Origin: Pseudomonas fluorescens
Lineage (GTDB): Bacteria > Pseudomonadota > Gammaproteobacteria > Pseudomonadales > Pseudomonadaceae
Reading direction: 5' to 3'
DNA: 64,000 bases
Assembly (NCBI RefSeq): GCF_902497785.1
Contig: NZ_CABVHK010000006.1
Location: forward strand, 186,001 to 250,000
Below the pieces are notes generated by a model that made no database searches, was not told the DNA's origin, and saw nothing but the letters and a program-made list of their open reading frames with translations. The position numbers were made by a program, and so were the translations under genes. Positions 11,614 through 20,708 of this stretch are shown one piece after another. Each line of letters starts with the position of its first letter. The first letter of the stretch is position 1.

Positions 11614-12627
11614 TTACTCGGCAGTGACCACGCTCGGCGAACCGAGATTGGCCAGGCGCACGCTGTTCTGCACTTGCTGGATTTCACCCGGCGAGCCGAT
11701 CGGCCCCAGGCGAACCCGATGCAGGGTTTGTTGATTGCGCACGATCGAGCTGATGAACACCGGAGCGCTCACCATCCCGCTCAGCTTCGATCTCAGGAGT
11801 TCTGCAGCGTCCGGGTTGGCGAACGCGCCCACCTGCAGATACTGGCCAGACGCTGGTGCAGAAGCGTTTTTTTTTGCATCGATCTGCAAAGGCACGACGG
11901 CCGCGGCGTGTTGCTGCGGCGGAGGCGTCCATTGCTCGACGGTGCCGGCGGACGCGGTGATGGTCGGCGCGGTGTTCTGCGCAACTTGCGGCTCGTTGAG
12001 CATCAGCGGCGCCGGACGTCCTTTGGCCGCCCACCATTGCTGAGGGTCGATGCCTTCAACCTTGACCCGCGCGGTGCCGGTTTCGGCATAGCCGAGCTTT
12101 TTGGCTGCCGCATACGACAAATCGATAATGCGATCCGAGTAGAACGGCCCGCGATCGTTGACCCGCAAAATCACCGACTTGTTATTGTCCAGGTTGGTCA
12201 CCCGAACGTAACTTGGCAATGGCAAGGTCTTGTGGGCGGCGCTCATGCCGTACAGGTCGTACACCTCGCCGTTGGCGGTGTTCTGGCCATGGAACTTGGT
12301 GCCGTACCACGACGCCGTACCTGAGGCGACATAGGTCTTGGACTCTTGAATCGGGAAGTAGGTCTTGCCCAGCACTGTGTATGGGTTGGCCTTGTAAGGA
12401 CCGGTGTGCAGGGTCGGCGTGGCGTCCGGGATGCGCGATACGTCGACGTCCCACCACGGCGCGCCATCTTTGTGGGCGCGGTTGATGTCCAGCCCCGGCG
12501 TAGCACGCACGGCGGTGGATGAAGATTTCTGAGCCGGCGCGCGGCTGGTCGAACAACTGGCGACCAGCACAGCCAACGCGGCGAATGCCATCAGCTTCAG
12601 GGGTTTATTCATAGGCAATGCCCGCAT
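11614..12627 (-). CDS. rlpA: RlpA, septal-ring lytic transglycosylase lipoprotein
   Basis: Lipoprotein that cleaves peptide-free (denuded) glycan at the septum in Pseudomonas. Length is 337 aa from an ATG that overlaps the mltB stop as TAATG; an alternative Met lies five codons later (12612). Lipobox VASC is present. The double-psi beta-barrel domain contains ASWYGTKFHGQNTANGEVYD and LRVNDRGPFYSDRIIDLS. A C-terminal SPOR domain (GQYLQVGAFANPDAAELL...VRLGPIGS) targets septal glycan. Confidence 0.94.
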   Translation of the reverse strand: MRALPMNKPLKLMAFAALAVLVASCSTSRAPAQKSSSTAVRATPGLDINRAHKDGAPWWDVDVSRIPDATPTLHTGPYKANPYTVLGKTYFPIQESKTYVASGTASWYGTKFHGQNTANGEVYDLYGMSAAHKTLPLPSYVRVTNLDNNKSVILRVNDRGPFYSDRIIDLSYAAAKKLGYAETGTARVKVEGIDPQQWWAAKGRPAPLMLNEPQVAQNTAPTITASAGTVEQWTPPPQQHAAAVVPLQIDAKKNASAPASGQYLQVGAFANPDAAELLRSKLSGMVSAPVFISSIVRNQQTLHRVRLGPIGSPGEIQQVQNSVRLANLGSPSVVTAE

Positions 12628-13637
12628 TACTTGACGCCCCGTGCTTGGACCAGCTGTTCAGACAGTTGATGTACGGCCATGGCGTACATCACGCTGCGGT
12701 TATAACGCGTGATTGCGTAAAAATTCGTCAGGCCCATCCAGTACTCAGGGCCATTGTCACCTTCCAGGCGGAATGCCGTGACCGGCATATCATCGCGCAG
12801 CGCATCATGACTTGACCACCCCAACGCCCGCAACTCCCCGACGGTTTTAGTCGGTTCGATGCCCGTGGTCAAACCCTCGTCGACCTGCTCGCCACGCGCG
12901 TCGGCGCGGCTGACCACCGGCTCGCCGGCCACCCAGCCGTGACGCTTGAAGTAGCTGGCGACGCTGCCGATGGCATCGTCCGGATTGGTCCAGATATTAA
13001 TGTGGCCGTCCCCGTCGAAGTCCACCGCGTAGGCGCGAAAACTGCTCGGCATGAACTGCGGCAGGCCCATGGCCCCGGCGTACGAGCCTTTGAGGGTCAA
13101 TGGATCGACCTGCTCTTCACGCGCCAGTAGCAGAAACTCACGCAATTCCTTGCGGAAGAATTCGGCACGGGGAGGATAGTCGAAACCCAGGGTCGACAAG
13201 GCGTCGATCACCCGGAAATTACCGGTATTGCGGCCGAAAAAGGTTTCAACGCCGATGATCGACACGATCACCTGCGCCGGCACGCCGTATTCCTGCTCCG
13301 CACGCGCCAGCACCGCCTCGTGCTGACGCCAGAAGTCCACGCCGCGGGCAATACGCGCGTCGGTGATGAACATCGGGCGGTACTCGTTCCACTGCTTGAC
13401 CCGTTCGGCGGGTTTCGAGATCGCGTCCAGAATCGACTGCTTGCGCTCGGCTTCGCGGAACACGCCCATCAGCTGTTCACCGGCGAAACCGTAGTCGCGG
13501 GTCATTTCACCGACGAAACCGGCCACCTGGGGTGAGCCTTCGTAATCGCCGGCCAACGCGTCCTGCGCTGTGCCAAGGATGCTTACCAGGCCGACCCACG
13601 GCGCGTATCGAGTCGCCCAGCCACGCATTACTTGCAT
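12627..13637 (-). CDS. mltB: Membrane-bound lytic murein transglycosylase B (SltB1-type)
   Basis: GH103 lytic transglycosylase of 336 aa. The catalytic Glu is in SIIGVETFFGRNTG; GAMGLPQFMPSSFR and VDFDGDGHINIW follow. The signal peptide ends near DALAG and has no lipobox, so the product is soluble periplasmic like PAO1 SltB1 (PA4001). I chose the ATG at 13637 because AAGAG lies upstream and it gives a good signal peptide; a start at 13673 would overlap rodA. Confidence 0.93.
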   Translation of the reverse strand: MQVMRGWATRYAPWVGLVSILGTAQDALAGDYEGSPQVAGFVGEMTRDYGFAGEQLMGVFREAERKQSILDAISKPAERVKQWNEYRPMFITDARIARGVDFWRQHEAVLARAEQEYGVPAQVIVSIIGVETFFGRNTGNFRVIDALSTLGFDYPPRAEFFRKELREFLLLAREEQVDPLTLKGSYAGAMGLPQFMPSSFRAYAVDFDGDGHINIWTNPDDAIGSVASYFKRHGWVAGEPVVSRADARGEQVDEGLTTGIEPTKTVGELRALGWSSHDALRDDMPVTAFRLEGDNGPEYWMGLTNFYAITRYNRSVMYAMAVHQLSEQLVQARGVK

Positions 13638-13654
13638 TGAACTCTTCACCTTAT

Positions 13655-14800
13655 TCAAACCTGTGCGATCCACTTACGATGGGTATGGATCGACATCAAA
13701 ACCCCAAACGCTGACAGCAGCGTCACCAGCGAAGTTCCTCCGTAGCTAATGAACGGCAACGGCACCCCCACAACCGGCAACAGGCCACTGACCATACCGA
13801 TGTTGACGAAAACGTAAACAAAAAACGTCATGGTCAGGGCGCCCGCGAGCAATTTACCGAACAATGTCTGGGCCTGAGCGGTAATCACCAGCCCGCGACC
13901 GATCAACAGCAGGTAAATCAGCAGCAGTGCGCAGATACCGACGAGGCCGAACTCTTCGCCCATCACCGCAATAATAAAGTCGGTGTGGCTTTCCGGCAGA
14001 AAGTCGAGGTGCGACTGAGTACCCAACAACCAGCCCTTGCCGAACACGCCGCCGGAACCGATAGCGGCTTTCGACTGGATGATGTTCCAGCCGGTGCCGA
14101 GCGGATCGCTTTCGGGGTCGAGAAAGGTCAGGACGCGCTGTTTTTGGTAATCGTGCATGACGAAGTACCACATCGCGATCGCCACCGGGACCGCCGCCGC
14201 CAGCACACTGACAATCCAGCGCCAGCGCAGCCCGCCCATGAACAGCACAAACGCGCCGCCCGCCAGAATCAGCAAAGAGGTGCCGAGGTCTGGCTGGCGC
14301 ACGATCAGAATGAATGGCAAGCCGATCAGAAACAGGCTGACACCCACATGCTTGAGCTGCGGCGGCAGGGTGCGTTTGGACAAATACCAGGCAATCGTCG
14401 CCGGCATCAGAATCTTCATGAACTCCGAAGGCTGGAAGCGGATCACCCCGGGAATGTTGATCCAGCGCGTCGCCCCCATGGCGTTGTGACCCATAATGTC
14501 GACGACGACCAGCAGCAGCACGCCGACCACATAACCGACCGGCACCCAGCGGGCCATGAACCGTGGTTCGAATTGGGCAATGACGATCATCGACACCAGA
14601 CCAATGCCGAACGACGTGGCTTGCTTGGCCAGCAGGTCCCAGCTCTTGCCGCTGGCCGAATACAGCACAAACAGGCTGCCAGCGGCGAGGGTCAGCAGCA
14701 GGATCAGCAACGGGCCGTCGATGTGCATGCGTTGCAACAGCGTCGCACGGCGACGCATCACATCCTCACTGGAAAGGATGCGATCGAAATTACTCTTCAC
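13655..14800 (-). CDS. rodA: Peptidoglycan glycosyltransferase RodA (SEDS family)
   Basis: Polytopic inner-membrane SEDS glycosyltransferase of the elongasome, working with PBP2. Length is 381 aa from a GTG start, preceded by a strong GGAGG nine bases upstream. About ten membrane segments are visible. Conserved motifs include GATRWINIPG, FQPSEFMKI, RQPDLGTS and the C-terminal GVPLPFISYGGTS. The start lies inside the end of mrdA, an 11-base overlap, so translation is likely coupled. Confidence 0.96.
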   Translation of the reverse strand: MKSNFDRILSSEDVMRRRATLLQRMHIDGPLLILLLTLAAGSLFVLYSASGKSWDLLAKQATSFGIGLVSMIVIAQFEPRFMARWVPVGYVVGVLLLVVVDIMGHNAMGATRWINIPGVIRFQPSEFMKILMPATIAWYLSKRTLPPQLKHVGVSLFLIGLPFILIVRQPDLGTSLLILAGGAFVLFMGGLRWRWIVSVLAAAVPVAIAMWYFVMHDYQKQRVLTFLDPESDPLGTGWNIIQSKAAIGSGGVFGKGWLLGTQSHLDFLPESHTDFIIAVMGEEFGLVGICALLLIYLLLIGRGLVITAQAQTLFGKLLAGALTMTFFVYVFVNIGMVSGLLPVVGVPLPFISYGGTSLVTLLSAFGVLMSIHTHRKWIAQV

Positions 14801-16685
14801 GGGCCGTAGCCTCCGCACTGATAGGGCTGGCGTATTCGGCTTTCAAATGACCTTGCTGGTCGAGGAGCCAGGCGTCCATGATTTGACGCACCACGGGCGC
14901 TGCGACACCGGAACCGGACTCGCCGTTCTCGACCATCACCGACACCACGATTTTCGGGCTGTCGGCCGGCGCGAAGCCAACGAACAGGGCGTGGTCGCGA
15001 TGGCGTTCCTGAACTTTGGAGCGGTCGTACTTCTCGCCCTGCTTGATCGCGACCACCTGGGCCGTGCCGCTTTTGCCGGCGATGCGGTATTGCGCGCCGA
15101 TTGCCGCCTTGCGCGCCGTACCGCGAGCGCCGTGCATGACCTGCTGCATACCGTGATTGACCCTGGTCCAGTCGGACGGGTCGCGCAGGATGATGTCCGG
15201 CATCGGGTTGTCATCCTTGGGCTTTTCACCCTCGACGGTCTTGGCCAGGTGCGGACGGTTCCACACCCCTTTGTTGGCCACCAGTGCCGTGGCCTGGGCC
15301 AACTGCAATGGCGTGGATTGCATGTAGCCCTGACCGATCCCGAGGATCAGCGTTTCACCCGGGAACCAGGCCTGACGACGGGTCGCGCGCTTCCACTCGC
15401 GGGTCGGCATCAGCCCCGGCGACTCTTCGAACATATCCAGCGAAACCTTCTGGCCGATGCCGAATTTGCTCATGTACGCCGACAGCCGATCAATCCCCAG
15501 TTTGTGCGCCAGGTCATAGAAGTAGGTATCGTTGGAACGCATGATCGCCGTGTCCAGATCAACATAGCCGTCACCGGTGCGGTTCCAGTTACGGTACTTG
15601 TGGTCGTAATTGGGCAGCTGGTAATAGCCCGGATCGTAAACCCGGCTCGACGCCGTCACGACGCCCGCATCCAGGCCGGCAATCGCCACCGCCGGCTTGA
15701 TCGTCGAACCCGGCGGGTACAAACCACGCAGCACGCGGTTGAACAGCGGCCGGTCGATGGAATCGCGCAGCTCGGCATATGCCTTGAAGCTGATGCCGGT
15801 GACGAACAGGTTCGGATCGAAACTCGGCTGGCTGACCATGGCCAATACTTCGCCGGTGGCCGGATCCAGCGCCACCACCGCACCACGACGACCGCCGAGT
15901 GCCGCTTCGGCCGCTTCCTGCAATTTGATGTCCAGGCTCAGGACGATGTCCTTGCCGGGAATCGGATCGGTACGCTTGAGCACCCGCAACACGCGGCCTC
16001 GAGCGTTGGTTTCGACTTCTTCGTAACCCACCTGACCGTGTAGCTCGGGCTCGTAGAAACGCTCGATGCCGGTCTTGCCGATGTGGTGAGTGCCGCTGTA
16101 ATTGACCGGATCGAGGGATTTCAGCTCTTTCTCGTTGATCCGCCCCATGTAACCCACCGAGTGCGCAAAGTGCGCGCCCTGCGGGTAATGCCGCACCAGT
16201 TGCGCGACCACTTCCACGCCTGGCAGCCGGAACTGGTTTACCGCGATGCGGGCGATCTGCTCTTCAGTCAGCTCGAACAGGATCGGCACCGGCTCGAATG
16301 GCCGACGGCCCTGACGCATGCGTTTCTCGAAGATCACTCGATCTTCGGGCGTCAGCTCCAGCACTTCGACAATCACGTCGAGCACTTGCTGCCAGTCGCC
16401 GGAGCGTTCGCGAGTCATGCTCAGGCTGAAGCTCGGCCGGTTATCGGCCACCACCACGCCATTGCGGTCGAAAATCAACCCGCGGGTCGGCGGAATCGGT
16501 TGCACATGGACGCGGTTGTTTTCCGACAGGGTCGAGTGGTACTCGTACTGGATCACCTGGAGGAAATACAGCCGCGCGATCAGCACGGCGATCAGCAGCA
16601 CCACCGCAATAGCCCCGAACACGACGCGGCCACGCACCAGACGGGCGTCTTTTTCGTGGTCCTTGATGCGGATCGGCTGGGACAT
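14790..16685 (-). CDS. mrdA: Penicillin-binding protein 2 (elongation-specific transpeptidase)
   Basis: Class B PBP of 631 aa, the DD-transpeptidase partner of RodA. One N-terminal membrane anchor follows a basic cytoplasmic stretch. The dimerisation domain includes PPTRGLIFDRNG. The transpeptidase motifs are SxxK in PPGSTIKP (Ser327, Lys330), SND in MRSNDTYFYD, and KSGTAQ. The start at MSQPIRIKDHEKD is the family start; the upstream extension is ignored. Confidence 0.97.
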   Translation of the reverse strand: MSQPIRIKDHEKDARLVRGRVVFGAIAVVLLIAVLIARLYFLQVIQYEYHSTLSENNRVHVQPIPPTRGLIFDRNGVVVADNRPSFSLSMTRERSGDWQQVLDVIVEVLELTPEDRVIFEKRMRQGRRPFEPVPILFELTEEQIARIAVNQFRLPGVEVVAQLVRHYPQGAHFAHSVGYMGRINEKELKSLDPVNYSGTHHIGKTGIERFYEPELHGQVGYEEVETNARGRVLRVLKRTDPIPGKDIVLSLDIKLQEAAEAALGGRRGAVVALDPATGEVLAMVSQPSFDPNLFVTGISFKAYAELRDSIDRPLFNRVLRGLYPPGSTIKPAVAIAGLDAGVVTASSRVYDPGYYQLPNYDHKYRNWNRTGDGYVDLDTAIMRSNDTYFYDLAHKLGIDRLSAYMSKFGIGQKVSLDMFEESPGLMPTREWKRATRRQAWFPGETLILGIGQGYMQSTPLQLAQATALVANKGVWNRPHLAKTVEGEKPKDDNPMPDIILRDPSDWTRVNHGMQQVMHGARGTARKAAIGAQYRIAGKSGTAQVVAIKQGEKYDRSKVQERHRDHALFVGFAPADSPKIVVSVMVENGESGSGVAAPVVRQIMDAWLLDQQGHLKAEYASPISAEATAREE

Positions 16686-16695
16686 GAGGGCAGAA

Positions 16696-17163
16696 CTACT
16701 TGTGGTAAGGGTGGCCGGACAGAACTGTCCAGGCACGGTACAGCTGTTCGCCGATCAGAATCCGCACCAGCGGGTGGGGCAACGTCAATGGCGACAACGA
16801 CCAGCGCTGATCGGCCCGCGCACAGACTTCCGGCGCCAGCCCTTCGGGGCCGCCGACCATGAAGTTCACCGTGCGCGAATCGAGACGCCAGCGATCGAGT
16901 TCGACCGCCAACTGCTCGGTGCTCCAGGGCTTGCCGTGGACTTCGAGGGTGACAACCCGCTCGTTCGGCCCGACCTTGGCCAGCATGGCTTCGCCTTCCT
17001 GACGGATGAAGCGCGCCACGTCGGCGTTCTTGCCCCGGGTGTTGAGCGGTATTTCCACCAGTTCCAGCGCCAGCTCGGACGGAAGACGCTTGGCATACTC
17101 ATGCCAGCCTTCTTCCACCCATTTGGGCATGCGTGAACCGACGGCGATCAGTCGCAGTCGCAC
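16696..17163 (-). CDS. rlmH: 23S rRNA (pseudouridine1915-N3)-methyltransferase
   Basis: SPOUT methyltransferase of 155 aa, identical in length to E. coli RlmH. The SAM-binding knot sequences FMVGGPEGL and [18 protein letters not shown] are intact. It lies nine bases after rsfS and ten before mrdA, in the conserved ribosome-maturation and elongation cluster. Confidence 0.97.
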   Translation of the reverse strand: MRLRLIAVGSRMPKWVEEGWHEYAKRLPSELALELVEIPLNTRGKNADVARFIRQEGEAMLAKVGPNERVVTLEVHGKPWSTEQLAVELDRWRLDSRTVNFMVGGPEGLAPEVCARADQRWSLSPLTLPHPLVRILIGEQLYRAWTVLSGHPYHK

Positions 17164-17172
17164 AGCGGGCCC

Positions 17173-17667
17173 TTACTGCTGGTCTTTGTTGAGCTTGGTG
17201 AAATGCTCATGGGTGTTTTCCGGGCTGTGATGCGCGGCGCTCGCCGAACGGCTCTGCTCGGCACCGGCCCACAGGCGTTCCAGGTCGTAGAACTGGCGCG
17301 CCGAGGCCGTCATCATGTGCACGATCACGTCGTCCATATCCAGCAGGACCCAGTCGCTGTCGCCCTTGCCTTCTTCACCCAGTGGCTTGACGCCCTGGGC
17401 TTTGACGGCTTCGCGAACCTTGTCCAGCATCGCGCCGATCTGGCGGTTGGAGGTACCGGTTGCGATGATCATGAAGTCAGTGATGCTCTGCTTTTCACGA
17501 ACGTCGATGACCTGAATGTCCTGGGCCTTGACGTCTTCCAGGGCGGCTACGGCAACCTTGACCAGTTCTGCGCCGACCAGCTCAGGGCCGGTTGGCGCTT
17601 CCACTGGCAGCGGGGCGCTCTTGAATGTGCCTTTGCGCTTAACTTTAGCTACGTCTTTGTCAGTCAT
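17173..17667 (-). CDS. rsfS: Ribosomal silencing factor RsfS
   Basis: Binds ribosomal protein uL14 and blocks subunit joining in stationary phase. Length is 164 aa, longer than E. coli RsfS (105) because of a basic N-terminal extension and an Ala/Glu/His-rich tail. The core contains KAQDIQVIDVREKQSITDFMIIATGTSNRQ and DSDWVLLDMDDVIVHMM. The extensions are seen in other pseudomonads as I recall them. It lies between nadD and rlmH. Confidence 0.95.
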   Translation of the reverse strand: MTDKDVAKVKRKGTFKSAPLPVEAPTGPELVGAELVKVAVAALEDVKAQDIQVIDVREKQSITDFMIIATGTSNRQIGAMLDKVREAVKAQGVKPLGEEGKGDSDWVLLDMDDVIVHMMTASARQFYDLERLWAGAEQSRSASAAHHSPENTHEHFTKLNKDQQ

Positions 17668-17739
17668 ATAAAACTCGTTTTGCTCGTATGTTCGGGCGCT
17701 TCGCTACACGCATTCACGTGCCTTGAAGCGCACCCTTTT

Positions 17740-18462
17740 TCAGTTCGACGCACGGTAAAGTCCGTGCGCATCGATGTAGGCCAGGACCGCGTCGGGCACC
17801 AGGAAACGTACCGACTTACCGCTGGCCAGCAGTTGACGGATCTGGGTGGCGGATACCGCGAGCGGCGTCTGCCAGACGAATGCAATCTGTCCGCTCGGCC
17901 CTTTGAGGGCCAGCGGGTCGCTCACCGAGCGCGCTGCCAGCAGGTTGCGCAAGGCATCCGGCGGTTCGCTGTCGGCATCCGGGCGTTGCAGCACCAGGAT
18001 GTGGCAATGCTGGAGCAACTCTTCCCAGCGGTGCCAAGTGGGCAGGCCGCAAAATGCGTCCCAGCCCAAAAGTAGAAAAACCTGGTCTTCAGCGGCCAGT
18101 TCGGCGCGCATCAGCTCCAGGGTGTCGATGGTGTAGGACGGCTTGTCCCGCTGCAATTCGCGGGCGTCCACTACCAGCGGCGCCACACCGGCCACCGCGC
18201 ACTCGACCATCGCCAGACGGTCCTTCGCCGACACCTGCGGCGTACCGCGATGCGGCGGCCTGGCACTCGGCGTCAGACGCAACTCGTCCAGCGCCAGCGA
18301 TTCGGCAACTTCCAGCGCACCGCGCAAATGGCCGATGTGCACCGGGTCGAACGTCCCGCCCAACATGCCGATACGTCGGGGCGCAGGTTCGGAGGCGGTG
18401 TCCCGGGCCGACGCGTTAAGGTCGCCCAAGTCAGACCGACGCCTGGCCGCGCAACTGGCCAT
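17740..18462 (-). CDS. nadD: Nicotinate-nucleotide adenylyltransferase
   Basis: Adenylates nicotinate mononucleotide in NAD synthesis. The catalytic core begins at [20 protein letters not shown] with the nucleotidyltransferase HxGH motif, and ends with the [12 protein letters not shown] segment, an ISSTxxR equivalent. The start is uncertain: ATG at 18462 lies inside the end of proA, a TTG occurs at 18429 and a GTG at 18465. The core alone is about 210 residues, the E. coli length. It overlaps proA, so the two are coupled. Confidence 0.92.
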   Translation of the reverse strand: MASCAARRRSDLGDLNASARDTASEPAPRRIGMLGGTFDPVHIGHLRGALEVAESLALDELRLTPSARPPHRGTPQVSAKDRLAMVECAVAGVAPLVVDARELQRDKPSYTIDTLELMRAELAAEDQVFLLLGWDAFCGLPTWHRWEELLQHCHILVLQRPDADSEPPDALRNLLAARSVSDPLALKGPSGQIAFVWQTPLAVSATQIRQLLASGKSVRFLVPDAVLAYIDAHGLYRASN

Positions 18463-19702
18463 CACCGACCACGATGTACTTCTCGCAGGTCAGGCCTTCG
18501 AGGCCCACCGGGCCGCGGGCGTGCAGCTTATCAGTAGAAATGCCAATCTCGGCACCCAATCCGTATTCGAAGCCATCGGCGAAGCACGTCGGGGTGTTGA
18601 TCATCACCGACGCCGAATCGACTTCCGCGACAAAACGCCGGGTGTCTGCAAGGTTTTCGCTGACAATCGAATCGGTGTGATGGGAGCCGTACTGGTTGAT
18701 GTGCTCGATGGCCTGGTCCAGCCCGTCGACCACGCGGATCGACAGGATCGGCGCCAGGTATTCGGTGTTCCAGTCTTCTTCAGTCGCGGCTACCGCATCG
18801 ATAATCAAACGGGTGCGCTCGCAGCCACGCAGTTCGACGCCTTTTTCGCGGAACTGTGTCGCCATCGACGGCAGGAAATCCTTGGCAACGGCTTGATCCA
18901 CCAGCAACGTTTCCATCGCACCGCAGATGCCATAACGATAAGTCTTGGCATTGAAGGCGATGCGTCGGGCTTTCGGCAGATCGGCGTGGGCGCCGACGTA
19001 CACGTGGCAGATGCCGTCCAGGTGCTTGATCACCGGAACGCGCGCGTCACGGCTGACCCGTTCGATCAGGCCACGGCCGCCACGCGGGACGATGACATCG
19101 ACGTATTCAGGCATGGTGATCAGCGCGCCAACGGCAGCACGATCCGTGGTTTCGACCACTTGCACCACGGCCGCCGGCAGATCGGCCTCGGCCAGACCGC
19201 GCTGGATGCAGGCCGCAATGGCCCGATTGGAATGAATGGCCTCGGAACCACCGCGCAGAATGGTCGCATTGCCCGACTTCAGGCACAGGCTGGCGGCATC
19301 GATGGTCACGTTGGGCCGGGATTCGTAAATGATCCCGATCACGCCCAATGGAACTCGCATCTTGCCGACCTGAATCCCCGACGGACGGAAGCTCATGTCA
19401 CGAATCGCGCCGACCGGGTCCGGCAAGGCGGCCACCTGACGCAGGCCGACGATCATGCCGTCGATACGCTCTGGCGTCAGCGCCAGACGTTCCAGCAAAG
19501 CAGGCTCAAGACCACTGGCGCGGCCGGCCGCCAAATCCAGCTCGTTGGCGGCAGTCAGCTCGGCGCGTGCAGCGTCCAGCGCATTGGCAGCCGCCTGCAA
19601 AGCGCGGTTTTTCTGCGCGGTGCTGGCACGGCCGATAACGCGGGAAGCTTCGCGGGCAGCGCGACCCAGGCGGGTCATGTAGTCGAGAACGGACTCAGTC
19701 AT
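18431..19702 (-). CDS. proA: Gamma-glutamyl phosphate reductase
   Basis: Second step of proline synthesis: NADPH reduction of glutamyl phosphate to the semialdehyde. The 423-aa protein belongs to the aldehyde dehydrogenase superfamily. The catalytic cysteine lies in [11 protein letters not shown] and a conserved [11 protein letters not shown] loop is present. The start at MTESVLDYM is the family start; the upstream extension is discarded. It is first in a minus-strand run proA-nadD-rsfS-rlmH-mrdA-rodA-mltB-rlpA. Confidence 0.96.
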   Translation of the reverse strand: MTESVLDYMTRLGRAAREASRVIGRASTAQKNRALQAAANALDAARAELTAANELDLAAGRASGLEPALLERLALTPERIDGMIVGLRQVAALPDPVGAIRDMSFRPSGIQVGKMRVPLGVIGIIYESRPNVTIDAASLCLKSGNATILRGGSEAIHSNRAIAACIQRGLAEADLPAAVVQVVETTDRAAVGALITMPEYVDVIVPRGGRGLIERVSRDARVPVIKHLDGICHVYVGAHADLPKARRIAFNAKTYRYGICGAMETLLVDQAVAKDFLPSMATQFREKGVELRGCERTRLIIDAVAATEEDWNTEYLAPILSIRVVDGLDQAIEHINQYGSHHTDSIVSENLADTRRFVAEVDSASVMINTPTCFADGFEYGLGAEIGISTDKLHARGPVGLEGLTCEKYIVVGDGQLRGQASV

Positions 19703-19750
19703 GGTCTGTGGTGGTCTTTGCTCAGGTCTTGGTAAAGAGTAAAGCGGCAG

Positions 19751-19756
19751 ATTATA
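19751..19756 (-). promoter_or_regulatory. Candidate -10 box for proA
   Basis: On the minus strand this reads TATAAT, a perfect sigma-70 -10 hexamer 49 bases before the proA ATG. No good -35 is seen at the expected spacing, so the call rests on the hexamer and position alone. Confidence 0.4.
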
Positions 19757-19891
19757 GCTGCCGCGTCCCTCGACTAACAGCGGTGACGGGCGGATGGTCG
19801 AAATCGGAGGCAATTTGCCGACGTTCAGCCGTGATTAAGCTGCAAATTGTTATCATCGCGATTCAATCAGCCCTGACAAACGCCGTTCATC

Positions 19892-20587
19892 ATGTCCAAT
19901 CTGACTGTACGTGCGCCCGCTGCGAGCCTGCCCACCGGCCTCCCGGACGCTTTTTTCGACCGCGACGCGCAGACTCTGGCCCGTGATTTACTGGGCAAGG
20001 TGATTCGTCACCGGGTCGGCGAGTTGTGGCTCAGCGCCAGAATTATCGAGACCGAAGCTTATTACTTTGAGGAAAAAGGCAGCCACGCCTCCCTCGGTTA
20101 CACAGAAAAGCGTAAGGCTTTGTTTCTGGATGGCGGCCACATCTATATGTATTACGCCCGGGGTGGCGATTCGCTGAACTTCAGCGCTCAAGGGCCGGGT
20201 AATGCGGTATTGATCAAATCTGCCTATCCCTGGGTCGATGAACTGAGCGGGCCGGCGAGTCTGGCGCAGATGCTGCTGAACAACCCTGACGCTCAAGGCC
20301 GCCCTCGCCCGTCGCAAAAGCTTTGCGCCGGGCAAACATTGCTGTGCAAGGCGCTGGGTTTGAAGGTGCCGGTCTGGGACGCCAAGCGCTTCGATCATGA
20401 GTTGTTGCTGGTGGAGGATGTCGGTCCGGCACCGGGCCACATCATCCAGACCACCCGCCTGGGCATTCCCCAGGGGCGCGATGAACATTTGATGTACCGC
20501 TTTGTCGACGCCGCGTACGCCCCGTATTGCACGCGGAACCCGCTGCGACGGGGGCAGGTCGAAGGGCGGGATTATTTTTTGCTGTAA
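19892..20587 (+). CDS. DNA-3-methyladenine glycosylase (AAG/MPG type)
   Basis: Base-excision repair glycosylase that removes alkylated purines. The 231-aa protein shows family motifs: ARDLLGKVIRH, RIIETEAY (with the catalytic Glu), DxASHAS-like GSHASLGYTEKRK, FLDGGHIYMYYARG, and C-terminal GIPQGRDE. It is divergent from proA, as in PAO1 (PA4007-PA4010 region). Confidence 0.95.
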   Translation: MSNLTVRAPAASLPTGLPDAFFDRDAQTLARDLLGKVIRHRVGELWLSARIIETEAYYFEEKGSHASLGYTEKRKALFLDGGHIYMYYARGGDSLNFSAQGPGNAVLIKSAYPWVDELSGPASLAQMLLNNPDAQGRPRPSQKLCAGQTLLCKALGLKVPVWDAKRFDHELLLVEDVGPAPGHIIQTTRLGIPQGRDEHLMYRFVDAAYAPYCTRNPLRRGQVEGRDYFLL

Positions 20588-20597
20588 ACACAATCTC

Positions 20598-20680
20598 CCG
20601 TAGGAGCTGCCGAAGGCTGCGATCTTTTGCTTTTGAAAGGATCAAGATCAAACGATCGCAGCCTTCGGCAGCTCCTACGG
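20598..20680. repeat. REP doublet (family A)
   Basis: CGTAGGAGCTGCCGAAGG to GATCTTTTG, then the inverted copy ending CGGCAGCTCCTACGG. It lies between the glycosylase gene and the DedA-PAP2 gene, both on the plus strand. Confidence 0.85.
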
Positions 20681-20708
20681 TTTAACGGACAATGATGGAG
20701 TTGTTTTT

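Noticed and set aside
14790..14818. ATG at 14818 as rodA start
   Set aside because: The GTG at 14800 has a strong GGAGG at the right distance and matches the family N-terminus.
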